From Zeus faber (lineage: Eukaryota; Chordata; Actinopteri; Zeiformes; Zeidae), in assembly GCA_960531495.1 (NCBI GenBank), contig OY482846.1:47200974-47264973 (forward strand): a stretch of DNA of 64,000 nt, given 5' to 3'. This document shows, in pieces, positions 1 through 21,861 of this stretch. The notes beneath the pieces were generated by a model. It did no database searches and had not been told where the DNA came from. It saw only the letters and a list, made by a program, of their open reading frames with translations. Every line of letters begins with the position of its first letter. Within the stretch, counting starts at the first letter, position 1. The translations under genes were made by a program, and so were the position numbers.

Positions 1-997
1 CAAACAGCTTTGACCCATGTCTTGGTTAACTGACATACCGCTATTCATAAAAAAAAAAGAACGAGATGAGATTTACAGTAAGACACTTTATGACGTCATC
101 ATATTATTTACTATAAATGTACAGATTCCGATTGAGAATGTCCAGTTGGACTGTGTCCAGTATGTGGTGTAGACTCAGTCACTCTGTACTTATTCAATGT
201 TACAAACTATACGTTTACATATATATTTATGTACTTTCTTACCTGGTAGATGTAGTATATCTGTTCGATTGATATTTTATCTCCATGGTCCACATTATTT
301 TACCACATTTTACCGGAATCATCACCAAGTCAAGTATAATCCACTGGAATGTGGGGCTTAGTGATGCCTTCAAGATCCAGTGAGGCATTGGAAAAATAGA
401 AGCCATGCAATGGTCATTACTCACAGAAATACCACGTTTTTCGTATTTCATTAAAAATGTAACTTACTGAAAATGTAATCCAAGGAAAAAGGTCAACAAA
501 TAAATTACGTAAATTTGACTGTTATCGTAAATTGATGTGAATACGTCATAATTGATGTATACGAGACACAATGTTACCTGCCGTCACTGATACTCCAGAT
601 GTACTTCAATGAAAACGGTAAATTATAAGAATGACAACATATAGTTTAAAATATAATACTTTTTCTGTAATAAACATGTATAAAAATGTATAACCATTTC
701 CCTAGACCTAAACTTAACAAACGTTAATGAAATGGCAGATCACAATGGCGTTTGTGATATTGACAAATTCTTCCATAATAATTATAATACCAAATAAATG
801 TTAAAGTTCCATAAATATCGTCTGCATTACAATATAGACAAGTAATCTATTCAACTGAATTTGTACATTACTAACAGAAAATATTCAATAAAATTGTAAT
901 TACAACTAACATGTATTTGTTTATTTCTAAAATGAAATGTCTTTATTGTTATTGTTATGAAAAGTAATAACAACTTTTTTTTTTGTTATTGTTACAG
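1..997. other. AT-rich stretch, no gene recognised
   Basis: Low-GC sequence with scattered A/T runs. A 70-codon frame on the - strand (239-451) ends on a good donor-like CAG|GTAAGA, but it has no recognisable protein and no convincing acceptor. I see no conserved domain here. Confidence 0.6.
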
Positions 998-1063
998 ATG
1001 CTGAAAAATAGCCAAAAATCAAAGACAATAAAGAAGCCATTGTCCAAAAATCCAGTCATCAAG
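998..1063 (+). CDS. candidate internal exon of an unknown upstream gene
   Basis: A strong acceptor (T-run then ttgttacag) and a good donor (aag|gtcagta) bound exactly 66 nt. Only one frame is open, phase 0 on both sides, encoding 22 lysine-rich residues (starts MLKNSQKSKT, ends NPVIK). I do not recognise the protein. The next candidate exon in compatible phase is 2630-2749. The splice signals are real in the sequence; that this is an exon is inference, and a chance acceptor-donor pair in AT-rich DNA is a serious alternative. Confidence 0.25.
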
Positions 1064-1368
1064 GTCAGTAAAATACAAAAAAAAAACCTCACAATATTAT
1101 ATATCTATCTGACTTCTCTTTTCATGTCTTGTCTACATTTCCAAATTACTATACTTTATAATGAGTATGTGACAAATAATCTCTTGAACTTGAACTTGAA
1201 TTTACAAACCTAATTAGGACTGTTAGCTCAGCTTAGAACTATTATTTAGAACTGACCATCTCATATGACACTAATTATGTCACATCTGGCTGAAATGGGA
1301 TTGCTTCAAACGTAATGTTATGACAGTTTGATTTGTGGAATAAGACGAAGGTAACTACGTGTAACTAC

Positions 1369-1369
<1 letters not shown>

Positions 1370-1420
<51 letters not shown>

Positions 1421-1446
1421 TTAATGTTATTATTATTATTATTATG

Positions 1447-1488
<42 letters not shown>

Positions 1489-1540
1489 TTAATGTTATTA
1501 TTATTATTATAATTATGATTATTATTATTATTATTATAAT
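1370..1540. repeat. (TTA)n microsatellite with internal higher-order unit
   Basis: About 170 bp of ATT/TTA trinucleotides. Interruptions (ttttaatg, ttatgatta) recur at intervals, suggesting the array was itself duplicated in blocks. Confidence 0.95.
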
Positions 1541-1549
1541 TTCATATTT

Positions 1550-2629
1550 TAAGTACAAAATGTTGTTTTTATTATATATATATAATATATAATTAATAAT
1601 ATGAACGATAACTTTTAAGATATTCAATTCTTTCACCAATTATATTCAGGGAACCTGTATATATTGGTGAATGGTGATGGTAGATTTTATGCATTTATTA
1701 GTAATTTTTAGAGGGATTTGCACGCTTTGTGAACAAGGTTAAAGTTAAATATTACATGCGGTTTATATACGCAGCAGTTTACCATATGCAGATAAAGCTA
1801 AAAGATTGTTGGGCGGGGGGCCCTTAGCCAGGGGGGAGGCCCTGCCATTAAAATAAATTGGGAACCGCTGGTTGGATAGTTGGCGCTGTCACAGTTCATT
1901 GCTGCATTGGGAGCAGCTGTTCTCTGTGGGATCATAATACATCTGTTCTCCCCAATCATAGACAAGGAACTATCAGCCTCCTCTCGGTGTGACAGCGAGC
2001 AATGTAATGTTGTGATAACCCTTCTGATAATTGCTATGATAGACAACAGCTATGCTGACCCGTCGGCCTATGCCAACTCCTTAAATTGCCAGAAGCCAAT
2101 TTGGCACAACCCAAAATAATTTCAAGCTGAGATGCACTGCTATGTAATTAAAATTCAATTTAAACAATGGATATGGTATTCAATCATTTAAATGGCTTAA
2201 TTGAGGTCCATAACAATCAAATTTTAGTTTAGGGGTGTGTATGCGTGCGTGTGTGTGTGTGTGTGCACGTGGTTGTATGGATCTTTACTCACAATGAGCA
2301 GTAAACTATATCTGATTTAAGCTGCAACATGGGATAAGCTGAGTTAACGTGTTATAAGGCGGTAACAGTACAATACACTCATTTTATGGATTGTATTTAC
2401 AGTAGATTTATTTAGTCTGAATGTGTTCAAATAGTTTTCATCTAAATATTAGGAACACAACCAGAAAAATAAATGCACCTGCATGTGATTAGATTTAGCA
2501 GTGCAATGATATCGCTTTTGCAGATACTCCACTCCACTTTATTTTAGTGTCACTCCCTGGAGATGTGATGTTGAGCTACTAATATCTGTTTGTGTTTTCT
2601 TTACTCCTTTGTGACTCGCTGGTGCCCAG
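1550..2629. other. non-coding, no gene recognised
   Basis: AT-rich with a short GT run near 2241-2270. The segment around 1800-1880, with a G-rich stretch and ggaaccgctgg, resembles the ends of dispersed fish DNA transposons, but I could not find a partner terminus. The frame at 1880-2119 has no recognisable domain. Confidence 0.5.
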
Positions 2630-2749
2630 GCCATTGATCCGGCGCCCGATACGGACGTGGATCAGTTCCACATCCGGAGCGAGACGCGGCGACATGGCAG
2701 CCGCTGTAAAAACTATGATGGGGATCGTCCTCCGAGCAAACAGAAATAA
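2630..2749 (+). CDS. candidate terminal exon of an unknown upstream gene
   Basis: After an acceptor-like ctggtgcccag a frame of 39 codons runs to TAA at 2747-2749. Codon choice shifts to G/C third positions, and the product is charged (includes DVDQFHIRSETRR and ends PPSKQK). Phase 0 matches the candidate exon at 998-1063. I cannot name the gene. The polypyrimidine tract just before the AG is weak, so the splice call is uncertain. If real, 2750 onward would be its 3' UTR. Confidence 0.25.
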   Translation, partial: AIDPAPDTDVDQFHIRSETRRHGSRCKNYDGDRPPSKQK

Positions 2750-3372
2750 CCAAGAGGACGTGTGACTTTCAGAGGCGGGTGGAGGTGGGGATGGTGGATG
2801 GAGGTCGGGATGGTGCCGACGGGTCGGATCGTGTCCGGGTCGGATGTCCGACTTCCATCTCCGGCCGAAGTCAAAATGACACGACAACTTTTCCTCCTCA
2901 GTGCTGTGACCGTACAGTGAGGGCGTGGGTTGACAGACGGATGCATCCCATACTGTTTAGAAAATGCGGAAAAAAAAAACAACAACTATTTTCAAAGTGA
3001 AATTGGGCTCGGCTGGTCGTTGGTGCAGCTCCCCTCCTCACGAGGTTGCCCCCGGGCAGGTCAGTTAACCCCCCGATCAGCCCTGGTGAATGCAGCTGAC
3101 AAGCTGCGTTTCCACCCGTCGGAGTGGGGGTGGGCGTGCGTGGGGGCGGAGGGGAGGGGAGCGGAGCGGTCGTTGGTGGAGGAGCTTGGCGTCGTTGTCG
3201 CGCCCAGAGAAGCACTTATCGGTGCATTCCACCACGCGGCCCGGGAATTCCAAAAACTTTGTAATTACACATATGGGGCAAAAGAAAGCGCCTGTGACGC
3301 AGCCGTTGGAAAATGTCAGAGGACAGAGTGTTGTACTCTAGGACGGTCGATTTTAACATTGTGAAATAAATA

Positions 3373-3373
3373 G

Positions 3374-3432
<59 letters not shown>
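3373..3432. repeat. (TA)n microsatellite
   Basis: About 30 TA units, nearly uninterrupted. Confidence 0.95.
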
Positions 3433-3435
<3 letters not shown>

Positions 3436-3465
3436 ATTTTAATTTATTTATTTTATTAATTTTAT

Positions 3466-3575
3466 TTTTTTACCTAAACCTTACTTTTTCTGTCAATGGG
3501 AGTCATCAGGATCTTTTGAATCGATCCAGTGTTGAGAGAATGGCTTCTGCCCCCAGCTGCAATACGTAGCGAAAG
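3466..3575 (+). repeat. dispersed repeat, copy A
   Basis: Shares an ordered series of words with 11251-11345: cctaaacctt, tcantgggag, ttgagagaatggctt versus ctgagagaagggctt, then agctgcaatacg versus cagccacgcaatcg. Both copies have the same orientation. The family is not recognised. Confidence 0.55.
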
Positions 3576-4691
3576 CAGCCAAAAGTCGCCGAAGCACGTG
3601 GGTCCGAAGTTTTCCTTTGACTTTGCATTTTAGCGAAACTCCGGGTTCAGAAAGCAGAAGCCGGGGCCGCGTTTTCCCTCCCGCCAGGGACCGATCCGTC
3701 GTCCAGAGCTCCGGCTAGACGCCGATCTGGCTCGGAATCCCGGAGCGGAGTTTTACATTTTTTCCCGCCCCCGCCTCCGGGAACCCCTCGAAACCCGAAA
3801 GCCAAGACGCCGCCTCTTATGTTCCTCATCAGAGGGGGTGGGCGGGGAAGCAGGAGGCCGAGGTCGCTGCCGTTGACCTTTAAAACATTTTAGACCAGAG
3901 GGAGATATTTTTGGGGACAAGAGGACAAGAGGAGAACCCTTCTAAGGAATAAAGGAGGGGAGCGGGGATAAAAAAAAAAAAAAAAAAAATGAAACCCTTC
4001 AGACAACCGCTGTCAGGGTCTGCGCCAGGGGGGAGGGGGGGAGCCGATCTCGAGGTGTTTATTTTAGGATCCTCGGATTCCCAGGCCCCGGAGGGCTCCA
4101 GGGGCCAAAGAGTGCTACCGAGGATAAAACATGGACATTGTTTCCAACTCCGCTGGACGTGTTTACGGCTGTTTATGTTCTTTAAAATAACACAACATTG
4201 CAGTATTTTGGCCTCGGAGATAGGATGGAAAGCCATTTGGCTTGGAAGGAGATCAAAAATTTTAATGCAGCTCGCCTGACGTGGCTCCTCCGCCCGGGGG
4301 CCCCTCGGCTCTTCGCCGTGTCGTGACGTCGGGACATTCTCAGTTTGATATGATCTGGATTTGCGCTCGGGGGCTGCGGGACCTTTCTGATAATTATGTT
4401 ATTGTTTTTATTATGAACAACATTAGATTCATGCACCTTCAGTCCGAAAGATATTTAAATAGGTTTGACATTCATCCCGATTTCTAAACAGAGGTGTTTT
4501 GACTTGCTTTCTGTGTTGATTTTTTTTTTTGGGGGGGGGGTTATTATTCATTCTGTTTTCACTGCCTAAATATTTCAGGGTTGTTCTTCCATTATCCTTT
4601 ATCATTTTCATTGTTTTGATTTTTTTATATCGTTGTACTTTTAACTGATTTTTGATTGTATATTTCACTTTTTTCCACATATATTGTTTTT

Positions 4692-4692
4692 C

Positions 4693-4730
<38 letters not shown>

Positions 4731-4768
4731 GTCTATCTGTCTGTCTGTCTGTCTGTGTCTGTCTGTCT
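4692..4768. repeat. (CTAT)n/(CTGT)n compound microsatellite
   Basis: CTAT tetranucleotides pass into CTGT units, about 77 bp. Confidence 0.95.
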
Positions 4769-4769
4769 A

Positions 4770-6480
4770 CCATGGTAATTTATATTATTTTTAATGGTAA
4801 TTTTCTGTAGAGAAATGCACCGATCCTCACCATGACTAAATTCCTCATATATGAAAACGTACATATATGTGAGTGGAATAAACTCATTCTCTTCCTCGGT
4901 CTGTTGCTTGTTGGCCTGAATGTAAATTGTAACACGTAAAATTGTAAGTAAAAATAAAAAAATAAAAGCATTTGTCACACTCTAATTATGAGTATTTTGG
5001 GACCTTAAAAACAGTGAGACCTCTGTCTTAATATATAGAAAAGACACTTCCTAAAACAAAATAATAAATGTTCACCTTAAATATGTTATTTACTCGTTGC
5101 TAAAACCACACAGGGGTTATAAACCACACAATCTTACAACATAAACCATTCAAGGGAACGCCACTAAACCCATCTGACACTGTGCTGTGGCTCCTGTCCA
5201 ATGAGCCAAGTGGGGGACAACCAAATTCAACACAGAGGTTTATATCTCACCTTATTCTTCCAGCGAAATGGAAGGTGAAAATGAAAAATGTTAACGTTAA
5301 TTGAGGGGCCAATAGGTATCACAATGTCGCTAGATGAAAATAGATTTGTTTTAGGTATACTCTCAGGTGTGTATTTTTGGGGGTATCATGGCTTGTCACT
5401 GTACCCTTGACAATGGTACCTGTTTGTAATTTTGTAAAACTGGTGGAAATGTTTTGAATTTTTGGCCTTTTAAAAGGTGCTGCCGCTGTGACAAGACGCC
5501 CCTAAAGTTACTATACTGTCCTTCTTTTACTCAGAGTGTAGGTTGCCAGTTGAGTGTTGAGAACCACTGGATGGGTGGTCTTATCACAAGTTCTGAAAAT
5601 GTAGAAGTGTGACAGATTTATTTATATATATTATACAATTTCCATCCAATTCCGTCGAGACAAGCAACGAATGTCTGAGTTTTTGCGACTATCTTGATCC
5701 CAGCTGCGTGCGGTGAAATAATCTTGGGCCTGCGGAACATCACTTAACATTCTCCTTTTGATCAGTACTTTTGTCAGGGAGCGTAACCTAGCAACCACAC
5801 CGAGGAAACAAACAGAGAAGTTCGGGGCTGGGGATGAAGCGGAGGCGGGGCGGGGGGGGTGGTGGCGTGGAGAATCCAGGGGATGGAGATGTCTTTAGGA
5901 TCCAGAATTAATAGCACTTCCAACATAGAGACACCTGAAACATCTCCAGAGGGAGTTGCCCTCTGTTAAGTCTGTGGAAAGGCCAGGTCCAGATTTAGCT
6001 CCTGGAGATAAACAGAACAGAGATAGGGCTCATTCATGGGATAAATTGCGATGGGCTTTTTTTATACGTTCGTGTCGAGGGAGTAACTTTGGGTTGAACG
6101 CTGGTCACACACATAGTCTTCATCCTTCTGGGGGGGGCATGCAGGGGCCAGATTTTAGTTTTGTCATTTTCCAAATGCTTGATGATTCAAATGATGGCTT
6201 CTCCTGAATTCTAAGGGTAAACATGGGCGCAACTTATGGGATGGGCGCGAGTATGACTTTGAAAAAATATAATAAAATTCTAGCTTCCTGATGAAAGTTC
6301 AATCAAGAAAATCATCAAAATATCATAATTTTTCATCACTGTTTATATGATTATTGCATATGATTATGATTATGGCTTATGGTGGCCATTTACTTTACTT
6401 GGATTTATTTTGAATATGATAATTATTGTCGTTGGTGTTGTTGTTGTTGCTGGATTATTTTAGTATTATTATTATTATTA
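4770..6480. other. intergenic, no gene recognised
   Basis: Mostly AT-rich. The segment 5380-5590, ending in gttgagaaccactggatgg, resembles the terminal part of dispersed fish hAT-type non-autonomous elements, but I did not find the opposite end. It runs into the crip2 promoter. Confidence 0.45.
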
Positions 6481-6536
6481 TTATATCCCTGGCCACTGTG
6501 CAGCTGCATCGGGGAGGAGGCGGGGTCTGGTCCGCG

Positions 6537-6560
6537 TGACGTCAGGCCGTGGGCGGGGCC
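6537..6560 (+). promoter_or_regulatory. crip2 promoter: palindromic CRE and GC box
   Basis: A perfect cAMP-response element TGACGTCA is at 6537-6544, followed within a few bases by a GC box GGGCGGGGC (6551-6559), about 140-160 bp upstream of the start codon at 6701. No TATA box stands out. The motifs are seen directly; CREB/ATF and Sp1 binding is inferred from the family consensus. Confidence 0.6.
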
Positions 6561-6700
6561 GCGCAGATCCCGCAGGACGACCGACGGGAGGATGCTGCGC
6601 TCTGCCCTATTCAAGGTGCGTCGCCGCTGTGACGAGACCGTCCATGAACTGAAGGGAAACGACGCATTCGGCCTCGCCCCTCGGGTAGAATACATGGAAC

Positions 6701-16952
<10,252 letters not shown>

Positions 16953-17580
16953 GCCGCCGACGGCACCCGGCAAGCTCCGCTGGATCCCAAACCGGCCCCC
17001 AAACCTCCGCCTCCGCCTCCGCCTCCCCAGCGCCGTCTGCAGTTCGACCCTCCTGGACGGGCGGCGCCGACCCCCACCCTCTCCTAGACGTAGCTCTGTT
17101 GTGTCCTTGCCTCCGGGACGGCGGCGGGTTCTCCACTTTGATTTGCCGACTGGTGTGTTCCCCTCTCACTGGGATGGATGTGTAGACGTTTATGTGGTAT
17201 TTGTATATTGTTTATATATCTATTTTTTGTACGGAAGCAAAACTTTATAGATCCTCCCACGTGAAATGCGGGTTCGCCTCCACGCAACGATGTGATGTGA
17301 TTTTTTTTCATGTGATGTGATTGATTTAAATCAAATTCAAACAGTTTCTTGGAGGCCTGTGCACTAGAAGTAGAAAATTAATTAAAAAAACAAAACAAAA
17401 ACACTTCCATAGGTGTTTTTCTGTCTTTCCTCCTGGTTCTGGGTGTTGGCGTAGTCAGTTTAGATGTAGAACAGTGCACCGTCATGGTTTGTTTTGGGTG
17501 AGTGTTGCCTCCAGTCGGTTCAAAGAAAGAACACAAGTGGTCGACTGTTTTCTACAATAAAGACGTGTGAAACCCAAACA
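16953..17580 (+). promoter_or_regulatory. crip2 3' UTR and poly(A) signal
   Basis: The 3' UTR runs from the stop codon to a canonical AATAAA at 17556-17561, followed by a GT-rich stretch. This implies cleavage near 17575-17585 and a UTR of about 620 nt. Confidence 0.75.
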
Positions 17581-17756
17581 GCGAGTTGAGTCACGTATTC
17601 CCCTGATAACCAATCGCATACTGTACATACATGAATCAGCTGGACAACTGGAAGATGTTAGATTGTAATAATAATTCTGCTGATGATCTTCGTGATTACT
17701 ATTATTGACGCTCGACTCCTTGTTTTCTCAAGTCCTGTATCCCACGACGATACGAT

Positions 17757-18163
17757 TGTAATGGGTGTGGTTAGGACCCAATTGCAGCACAAAGACAGGC
17801 AGGGATATTTGGTAATGTATTTTATTTGTAGAGCGGACGGAAGACAGGCAGGGGGCAGGCAGGATACATCGTCGGGGACAGGCAGGTTCGATAACGAGGA
17901 GTGCAGACAGAAGACAGGCGGAGGGGCAGGCAGGATATGTGGTCGGAGCGAGGCAGTCGGTAGCGGGGAATCAGTCTGGAGAACGCTGAAGAGTCTGGTG
18001 CAAGCATCGAAGACAATCTGGCAATGGGTGACTGGTGAGAGAGGCATATATAGTGGTTAGATTGCAGATCGGGAACAGCTGTGTGCGTAGGTGAATGGAG
18101 TTGGATTAATGAGACAGGTAAGGAAGGGGAGGGGAAGGTAGATGAAGGCGGAGATCCCTGACA
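17757..18163 (-). repeat. 3' LTR of the chromovirus
   Basis: 407 bp, TG...CA. On the inner side (18164-18182) lies the polypurine tract, read on the - strand as TTGAGGGGGGGGG then TTC. It differs from the other LTR at about 20 positions by eye, roughly 95% identity, so the insertion is not recent. Confidence 0.92.
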
Positions 18164-18277
18164 GAACCCCCCCCCCTCAAGGGACGGCTCCTGACGTCCC
18201 AAACACTAAACAAAAAAAAATAAAAAATATGAAACCAAAAGTCCATGCAGGGTGGGAGGAGGGGGTCCGGAGGAGGG

Positions 18278-19110
18278 CTAGTACTCGTCCGAGACCCCGT
18301 CCATCTCCTGGTCCTCCGTTAAATGGGCCACGTGATCCTCATCGGAGTACTCATCCGAGACCCCGTCCATCTCCTCGTCCTCCGCTGAATGGTCCTCGTC
18401 CTCCTCGTCGGAGGAGGGACCCACAGGGTCGACATCGTCCACCTCTGAACCATCGCTGGAGGGTCCAGACAAGAGAGGTGGTGGGGTCTGCGGTTGGGAG
18501 GGATGACCCGGTCTGGAGGGCTGGTCAGGATGGCGCTGATGGAACCTCCTGATGAGGGTGTGGTCCAGAATGTGTCTCGCAGGGACCCAGGACCTCTCCT
18601 CCGGACCGTAACTCTGCCAATCCACCAGGTCCTGCAGGCCTCTCCCACGCCGGCGGGAACGTAGGAGACGGCGGACAGAAAAGGCAGGACCCCCGTCAAT
18701 GAAGCGCGGAGGAGGCACCAAGGGGGCCAGAGCAATCTCCTGGACCGGCTTAACTTTGGACACATGGAAGGTGGGATGGACGCGCATGGACCTGGGGAGC
18801 TTGAGCCGTACTGCCACCGGGTTGGCCGATGAACCGAGGAGCCAGCGTCTTGGATTCCACCTTCAGGGGGAGGTCCCGGGTGGAGAGCCAGACCTTCTGG
18901 CCCGGCTGGTACTCCGGGGCCTGGGAGCGGCGACGGTTGGCGGCAGAGGCGTTGCGGCCAGCGGCTTGGAGGAGGGCGGCCCAGGCCCGGGTCCAGGTCC
19001 TGGAACTGGGCGGGACAGGGCGTCAGGTTTGACATTGCGTGACCCCGGCCGATAAGAGAGGGAGAAATTGAACCTGGTTAGAAAGAGCGCCCAACAGGCC
19101 TGACGGGAGT
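18278..19110 (-). pseudogene. chromovirus integrase C-terminus and chromodomain with acidic tail
   Basis: The - strand reads [20 protein letters not shown], the end of the RNase H/connection, then within a few codons [15 protein letters not shown] and [20 protein letters not shown], the integrase C-terminal region. Between these an intact element carries the HHCC and DDE domains, so about 1 kb has been lost. The chromodomain follows ([20 protein letters not shown]). The tail is acidic and holds a duplicated block around MDGVSDEY. Confidence 0.8.
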
Positions 19111-21195
19111 TCAGTCTTTTGGTGACTGGATATACTCCAGGTTCTTGTGGTCAGTCCACACCAGGAACGGCAGCTGGGCTCCCTCTAGCCAGTGTCGCCA
19201 CTCCTCCAGGGCCAATTTGACGGCGAGAAGCTCCCTATTCCCGATGTCGTAGTTCCTCTCGACCGGGGTTAAACGCCTGGAGAAGAAGGCGCAGGGATGA
19301 AGCTTCTGGTCGGAGGCGGTTCTCTGGGACAGAACAGCTCCGACTCCCACGTCGGAGGCGTCCACTTCAACCACGAACTGCCGTTCGGGGTCAGGCAATA
19401 CCAGAATGGGGGCTGAAGTGAACCGTGCCTTCAGGGCCAGGAAGGCGTCGTTGGTGGCGGCGGACCACGGAAACGGCACATTGGAGGAGGTTAGGGCTGT
19501 GAGGGGGGCAGCCACCGCGCTGTAGCCTCGGATGAACCTCCGATAGTACTTGGCAAAACCGAGGAAGCGTTGGAGTTGTTTGGGGGTGTCCGGGGCGGGC
19601 CAGGTGGTGATGGCTGAGACATTGGTGGAATCCATCTGGATGGTCCCCCTCCCTACGACGTACCCCAGGAAGGAGACGGTCGGGACGTGAAACTCACACT
19701 TCTCCGCCTTCACAAAGAGTGTGTTCTCCAGGAGGCGCTGCAGGACCGTCTGGACGTGGTGGACGTGTTTAGCTTGGGATCGGAAGAAGATCAGGATGTC
19801 GTCGAGGTACACGACGACGAATTTGTTGAGCATGTCCCTGAGCACGTTATTGACCAGGGCCTGGAAGATGGCGGTGGTTGGTGAGACCAAAGGGCATCAC
19901 CAGATATTCGTAGTGACCGGAGGGAGTTTTGAACGCCCTCTTCCATTCGTCCCCCTCTCGAACTTGGACCAGATGGTAGGCGTTGCGTAGGTCGAGCTTC
20001 GTGAACACCGTGGCCCCCTCCAGGAGTTTGAAGGCTGATGAGATGAGGGGCAGGGGATAGCCGTTCTTGACCGTAATGTTGTTGAGACCACGATGGTCAA
20101 TACAGGGGCGAAGCGACTTGTCCTTCTTCTCCACGAAGAAGAATCCAGCCCCCGCCGGGGATGAGGAGGGACGGATGATGCCCGCTGCCAGGGCATCGTT
20201 AATATAGGTGTCCATGGCCTCTCTCTCCGGGGCGGACAGGGAGTACAGGCGGCCTCTGGGGGGGGGGGGGGGGGGGGGGGGGGGGTGGAGCTGGGCTGGA
20301 GGTCGATGGCAATATCGTACGGCCTGTGCGGGGGAAAGGATGTTGCCTTGGCCTTGCTGAAGACCTCTGTGAAATCGAGGTACTCGACGGGGACCCCCAA
20401 CATGTTGGGTGCGGAGCTGGAGCTGGTGGGTGGCTGAGGTGCGGCGGCTTGCTTCAGGAAGACCTGATGGCACGCAGGACTCCATCCCAGAATAGCCCCT
20501 GTGGTCCAGTCGAGGTGTGGGTTGTGACGCTGGAGCCACGGGAACCCCAGGAGGAGAGGGTGACAAGGTGAGTGCAGGATGCAGAACTGTATCGTCTCGT
20601 GGTGGTTGCCAGACAGGAGCATGCGGATGGGCACTGTCTGATGGGTGACTGTCCCCAGGAGGCAGCCATCCAGGGCAGTGGCAGGTACCGGAAAAGGCAG
20701 GAGAACTCGACCAACGCCGTGCTAGGTTATCGTCGATGATGTTAACATCTGAACCAGAGTCAAGTATGGCGAGGGAATGTGAGCCTTGGGGCAGGAGCAG
20801 CCGAGCCTGGCACAGGGGGCGTAGGTTGGAGGGGGATTTGGAGGTGTGGCTCACCAGGACCTCCTCCCTCACTGGCAAGCCCGGCCCTTTTACCGGACAC
20901 CTGGAAATGTAGTGTCCAGCTAGACCGCAGTAGAGGCAAAGGTTCCCCATCCGGTGTCTCTCCTTCTCCTCTGGGGTGAGGCTGGCCCGGCCAACCCGCA
21001 TGGGAGAGGCCTCACTCGTGGGTTGACGGGCCGGAAGAGCTGGCGGCCCGGAGGAACCTGGAAGACGGGTTGCTGGGTGGCGCTCCACTTGGCTCTGACA
21101 CCTCTCTCGCTGCCGGGCCTGGATGCGTCGGTCGATACGGGAAGCAAGCTCAATGATGCCATCGAGAGGTGGGCAGGTCGTGGGAAACTAGCCAT
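19111..21195 (-). pseudogene. chromovirus gag C-end, protease, reverse transcriptase and RNase H
   Basis: On the - strand: a CCHC knuckle [14 protein letters not shown] (about 20920), a protease with active-site motif LDSGSDVN, a polyproline stretch from the G run at 20258-20285, an RT with [20 protein letters not shown] and [10 protein letters not shown], then after a frame change at about 19890 the YLDDIL catalytic box, the thumb, and RNase H with [17 protein letters not shown] and ending TDHKNLEYI. At least two frameshifts separate the parts. The RT YLDD and RNase H aspartates survive. Confidence 0.85.
20258..20285. repeat. 28-base G homopolymer inside the chromovirus pol
   Basis: It encodes a proline run on the - strand between protease and RT. 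It is prone to length change, so its length and frame may also be an assembly error. Confidence 0.9.
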
Positions 21196-21844
21196 CCTTC
21201 ACGTACTCTGCTAATCCCATCAGGAACGCGTTCCACTCGCTCAGTCGAGCCTGGATGCGGAAGTCGATCGCGTAATCGACCACGGAGCGGGACCCTTGAC
21301 TGAGACCCAGGAGACCACCAGCAGCATCGGCACCTTGTGATGTCACCCCGAACACCATGCAGAGCTTGGCGGCAAAGGCGTGGAAGGAGGACCAGGCTGT
21401 TGTGCGTCGTTCCCACTTGGCCGTTCCCCACAGCTGAGCACGGCCCGTCAGGTGATTTACGGTGAACGCCACCCTGGCTTCCTCGGAGGCGAAGGTGTGG
21501 GGCTGCAGAGCGAAGAGGATGGAACAGTTTGTAATGAACGGACTACAGCCGTCTGCGTCTCCGGCGTAGCGTTCTGGAACCCCCATCCGGGGCTCCATGG
21601 AGTATCCAGGCTGGGCCGGTGCTGGTGCAGGTGGGTCCTGGGAAGCAGGCGGCGAGATGAACTGACTGAGAGCGATGGCGAGCTGCTGGACCTGGGCAGC
21701 TAGCGTGGCGAGCCCTTGCTCCTGGCTAGCCGCTGCTAGCCGAACGTCCGCTGAGGTGGAGGCTCGGACAGCCTCCTGGTGTTGGAGCTGTGACTCCACC
21801 CCTCCCAGGCGTGCCAGCAACTCGGGGTTGTGTGCTGGGTCCAT
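21188..21844 (-). pseudogene. chromovirus gag, capsid part
   Basis: The start ATG at 21844 (- strand) gives MDPAHNPELLARLGGVESQL, then a glutamine-rich coiled segment and a proline-rich linker, then the capsid-like block with PERYAGDADGCSPFI and NHLTGRAQLWG. The frame ends after LAEYVKDG, and the zinc knuckle continues in another frame, so gag is broken by a frameshift near 21190. Confidence 0.8.
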
Positions 21845-21861
21845 TGTTGGCCAGATTGTAC

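Larger units (their letters stand above)
2750..4690. other. GC-rich then mixed sequence, no gene recognised
   Basis: CpG-containing stretches at about 2760-3340 and 3600-4330 are open in several frames on both strands, as expected for GC-rich non-coding DNA. No frame shows a domain or paired splice sites. It includes a TA microsatellite and a dispersed repeat listed separately. Confidence 0.5.

Noticed and set aside
239..451. 70-codon - strand frame ending on a GTAAGA donor
   Set aside because: No recognisable protein, no good acceptor at its other end, and AT-rich surroundings; a single donor-like site is weak evidence.
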